Below, in pieces: positions 61,524 through 64,000 of a stretch of DNA of 64,000 nucleotides. The notes beneath the pieces are model-generated. The model had not been told where the DNA came from. It worked only from the letters and a program-made list of their open reading frames with translations, and did not search any database. This DNA comes from Streptosporangiaceae bacterium NEAU-GS5. GTDB taxonomy: Bacteria > Actinomycetota > Actinomycetes > Streptosporangiales > Streptosporangiaceae. Location: positions 248,001-312,000 of the forward strand of contig JAGFNW010000001.1 in NCBI GenBank assembly GCA_017592665.1. Reading direction: 5' to 3'. The position numbers were made by a program, and so were the translations under genes. Numbering within the stretch: position 1 is the first letter of the stretch; every line of letters begins with the position of its first letter.

Positions 61524-62569
61524 CGACCCAGCTGGCGCCTCCGGCGACGAACCCGCTCACGACGCCCAAGGCCGGTTACACCGCTGCCGCCGGACGCTGG
61601 GCCGGCGCCCTGGCCGGCGCGCTCGCGATCTTCAGCGTGCTGCTGATCGCCAAGGGCGCCAACCCCGTCAGTGTGTTCGGCCAGATGATGGCGTCCACGT
61701 TCACCGGGGCGAGCGTCGAGCAGATCGTGATCAAAGCCGCGCCGCTCATCCTGGCGGCGATGGCCGTGGTGCTGCCGGCCCGCGCGGGCCTGGCCAACGT
61801 CGGCGGCGAAGGCCAGGTGATCATCGGCGCGGTGGCCGGTGCGGGCGTCGGCCTGGTCGTGCAAGGCCCGGCGGCGCTGCCGCTCATGCTGGTCGCCGGT
61901 GCGCTCGGCGGCGCGGTATGGGCCGGGCTGGCGGTCGCGCTCCGCGTCACCGTCGGCGTCAACGAAGCGGTCACCACGTTGCTGCTCAACTACGTGGCCC
62001 TGGACGTGATGCTCTACCTGATCTATGAGCCCTGGAAGGACGCGCACGGCTCGGGCCAGCCCGCCACCCCGCCCCTCAGCGTCGAGCAGCGGCTGCCGCT
62101 GCTGTCCGGCACCGCCGTACACGCGGGGATCATCCTGGCCCTGCTCGCCGCGGTCGCGGTTTGGCTGACGCTCCGGCACACGGCGTTCGGGTTCCGGCTG
62201 GCGGTGACGGGCGGCAACCCCGAGGCGGCCCGGCGCGCCGGGTTGCCGGTGGCCCGGCTCCTGATGACGGCCATGTTGCTCGGCGGCGCGCTGGCCGGGC
62301 TGGCCGGGGTGATCCAACTGGCCGGGGTCGAGTTCAAGCTCCGGCCCGGCCTCACCACCAACATCGGCTACATCGCCTTCCTTGCCGCCTGGCTGGCCCG
62401 GCACAACCCGCTGCCGGCCACCGCCGCCGCGTTCCTGCTCGCCGCGATCACGGTCGGCGGCGACAGCCTTCAGCTCGACAGCGGCCTGCCGGCCGCCACC
62501 GTCAACGTGCTGATGGCCCTGATCCTGCTCGCCGTGCTCGGCTGGACCGCCAAGAGGAGCCCGTCATGA
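61520..62569 (+). CDS. ABC transporter permease, nucleoside type 1, 349 aa
   Basis: About 9 membrane segments; [28 protein letters not shown] and [16 protein letters not shown] are conserved in this permease family (NupP-like). The N-terminal 25 residues are polar and cytosolic. ATG 61520 overlaps the ATPase TGA. The next permease overlaps it by 4 bases. Confidence 0.9.
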   Translation: MTTQLAPPATNPLTTPKAGYTAAAGRWAGALAGALAIFSVLLIAKGANPVSVFGQMMASTFTGASVEQIVIKAAPLILAAMAVVLPARAGLANVGGEGQVIIGAVAGAGVGLVVQGPAALPLMLVAGALGGAVWAGLAVALRVTVGVNEAVTTLLLNYVALDVMLYLIYEPWKDAHGSGQPATPPLSVEQRLPLLSGTAVHAGIILALLAAVAVWLTLRHTAFGFRLAVTGGNPEAARRAGLPVARLLMTAMLLGGALAGLAGVIQLAGVEFKLRPGLTTNIGYIAFLAAWLARHNPLPATAAAFLLAAITVGGDSLQLDSGLPAATVNVLMALILLAVLGWTAKRSPS

Positions 62570-63471
62570 GTGACCTGGTGGTGGACGTCCTCACGGGGGC
62601 GGTGCGCGGCGGGACCGCGATCATGTTCGCGGCACTCGGTGAGACGGTGTCCGAGCGCGCCGGGGTGGTCAACCTCGGGACCGAGGGGTCCATGCTGGTC
62701 GGGGCCCTGGCCGGATACGCGGTCGCGGCCGAGACGGGCAGCCCGTGGGCGGGCGTGGCGGCCGGGGCCGTGGCCGGTGGCCTGCTGGCCCTGGTCCACG
62801 CCGTGATGGTGGTGTGGCGGCGAGCCGACCAGTTCGCCACGGGCCTGACCGTGATGTTCCTCGGTCTCGGCCTCACCTCGCTGTTCGGCGCGGCGTACGT
62901 GGGGCGGGCGGCGCCCGGCTTCGATCCGGTGAAGCTGCCGATCCTCGGCGACCTGCCGGTGGTGGGCGAGGTCCTCTTCCAGCACGACCCGGTGACCTAT
63001 GTGTCGTTCGCCGCCGCACCGCTGCTGTGGTGGTGGCTGCGGTCGACCCGCGGCGGCCTGCTGCTCCGCACGGCCGGAGAACGGGCCGACGTGCTGCACG
63101 TCCACGGCTATCGGCCGGGGCTGATCAGGGGCGCCGCCGTGGTGGCGGGCGGCGCGCTGGCCGGAATCGGAGGAGCGCAGCTCGCCACCGCGTACGCGCA
63201 CGCCTGGTTCGAGGGGATGACCGCGGGGCGGGGCTTCATCGCCGTCGCCCTGGTCATCTTCGCCGCCTGGCGTCCTCTGTGGGTGATGGCCGGGTCGTAC
63301 CTGTTCGGCGCGGCTCTCGCCCTCGCTCCAGCCCTGCAGGCAAGGGGCGAATCCCTGAACCAGTTCGCCCTCGACGCGCTGCCCTTCCTGATCACCCTCG
63401 CCATCCTGGCGATCCTCGGCCGCCGCACCCTGCGTGCCGCGCCCGAGGAACTGCGCCGCGTGTTCACCTAG
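62566..63471 (+). CDS. ABC transporter permease, nucleoside type 2, 301 aa
   Basis: NupQ-like permease: GTAIMFAALGETVSERAGVVNLGTEGSMLVGAL is the typical N-terminal block, and EGMTAGRGFIAVALVIFAAWRPLWVMAGSYLFG the C-terminal one. About 8 membrane segments. ATG 62566 overlaps the previous stop; the binding-protein gene starts 9 bp after its stop. Confidence 0.93.
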   Translation: MSDLVVDVLTGAVRGGTAIMFAALGETVSERAGVVNLGTEGSMLVGALAGYAVAAETGSPWAGVAAGAVAGGLLALVHAVMVVWRRADQFATGLTVMFLGLGLTSLFGAAYVGRAAPGFDPVKLPILGDLPVVGEVLFQHDPVTYVSFAAAPLLWWWLRSTRGGLLLRTAGERADVLHVHGYRPGLIRGAAVVAGGALAGIGGAQLATAYAHAWFEGMTAGRGFIAVALVIFAAWRPLWVMAGSYLFGAALALAPALQARGESLNQFALDALPFLITLAILAILGRRTLRAAPEELRRVFT

Positions 63472-63479
63472 GAGATCCG

Positions 63480-64000
63480 ATGTTGCGGAAACTGATCCCC
63501 CTCGCCCTGCTCGCCCCCCTGATCGCCTGCTCCGCCAACACGACCGGCACGACCGGCGCCACCACGAACTCCGGCGGGGCCGCGGCGCCCGGCAAGGGCT
63601 CCCCCTCCGTCGGCTTCATTTTCGTCGGCCCGAAGGACGACTACGGCTACAACCAGGCCGCCTACCAGGGCAGTCAGGCGGTGGCCGCGGCGTTCCCCAA
63701 CCTGAAGGTGCTCACCGCGGAGAACGTGCCCGAGGACGACAACGCGGCCCGGGTGATGAACTCCATGATCGCCAAGGGCGCGAAAATCATCTTCGCCACC
63801 TCGTACGGTCACCTGGACGCCGCGATGAAGGTCGCCGCCGAGCATCCGGACGTCGCGGTCGTGCAGCAGGGCAACCTCATCACGGGCGCGGTCCCGGCCA
63901 ACGCGGGCACCTTCTTCGGCACCGTGTACGAACCCGTCTACCTGGCCGGGATCGCCGCCGGCAAGGCCACCAAGTCGGGCAAGCTCGGGTACGTCTACGC
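63480..64000 (+). CDS. BMP-family ABC transporter substrate-binding lipoprotein, 3'-truncated by the window
   Basis: ATG 63480 with GGAG 5 bases before it. A lipoprotein signal ends in APLIAC, then a Thr/Gly linker. The BMP/PnrA-type fold begins with SVGFIFVGPKDDYGYNQAAYQG, the purine-nucleoside binder signature, followed by IIFATSYGHLDAAMKVAAEHPDV and GTVYEPVYLAGIAAG. The gene has no stop before base 64000. It completes a GntR-ATPase-permease-permease-BMP operon for nucleoside uptake. Confidence 0.92.
   Translation, partial: MLRKLIPLALLAPLIACSANTTGTTGATTNSGGAAAPGKGSPSVGFIFVGPKDDYGYNQAAYQGSQAVAAAFPNLKVLTAENVPEDDNAARVMNSMIAKGAKIIFATSYGHLDAAMKVAAEHPDVAVVQQGNLITGAVPANAGTFFGTVYEPVYLAGIAAGKATKSGKLGYVY

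Overview
The window is visibly G+C-rich. It has leaderless or GTG/TTG-started genes, Tat and lipoprotein signals, F420-type and LAL regulators, a full-length tricorn-type protease and many secreted carbohydrate enzymes. This points to a soil actinomycete, most likely Streptosporangiales or a Streptomyces-like relative (inferred from gene content only). It reads as a chromosomal arm segment specialised for plant and bacterial polysaccharide use. I saw no rRNA or tRNA gene, CRISPR array or prophage.

Layout. (1) 1-2160: 3' part of a GH27 glycosidase with two CBM35/CBM6-type modules, a 47-codon basic peptide gene, a 161-bp MITE-like element inserted exactly at that gene's TGA stop, and a strong terminator. 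(2) 2311-9654, all plus strand: tricorn-type protease, lipoprotein, a P-loop kinase/LLM oxidoreductase fusion, a serine hydrolase lipoprotein and a DUF2293 protein. (3) 9647-13124: Ser/Thr kinase and HTH-N6 DNA methylase-like protein on the minus strand, divergent from a PP2C phosphatase, with a palindrome between them. (4) 13140-18887: DHA2 transporter, LigB-type dioxygenase, DUF2332 protein, and a LAL-type regulator with an amidohydrolase. (5) 19023-27010, plus strand: aldo/keto reductase-TetR pair, type II NADH dehydrogenase, and a three-gene set (polytopic GT-like protein, coiled-coil protein, double glycosyltransferase). (6) 27260-32435: elaborate regulatory region, putative leader peptide, L-fuconate dehydratase and a sugar ABC transporter. 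(7) 32439-38619: Tat-type carbonic anhydrase, a ricin-domain secreted protein and a GH127/DUF1680 enzyme. (8) 38659-39952: exonuclease III and a MazG-like pyrophosphohydrolase. (9) 39971-52695: araD-araA followed on the same strand by two complete sugar ABC systems and an aldo/keto reductase (10 tightly packed genes), divergent from araB, with LacI-type palindromes between. (10) 53036-59063: small WXG-like protein, lipoprotein, a 667-aa unrecognised protein, CGNR zinc-finger regulator, methyltransferase, and a MarR regulator with quinone oxidoreductase. (11) 59267-64000: GntR regulator and a BMP-type nucleoside ABC transporter that runs off the window.

The carbohydrate genes fit together. Secreted enzymes (GH27, GH127, ricin-domain protein) would release L-arabinose, galactose or fucose-like sugars. 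Three carbohydrate-uptake ABC systems would import them. AraA-AraB-AraD would feed L-arabinose to the pentose phosphate pathway, and fuconate dehydratase would serve a non-phosphorylated deoxy-sugar acid route. The least explained parts are the kinase/methylase/phosphatase cluster, the 53.0-55.8 kb island, and the regulatory DNA at 27.26-27.57 kb.
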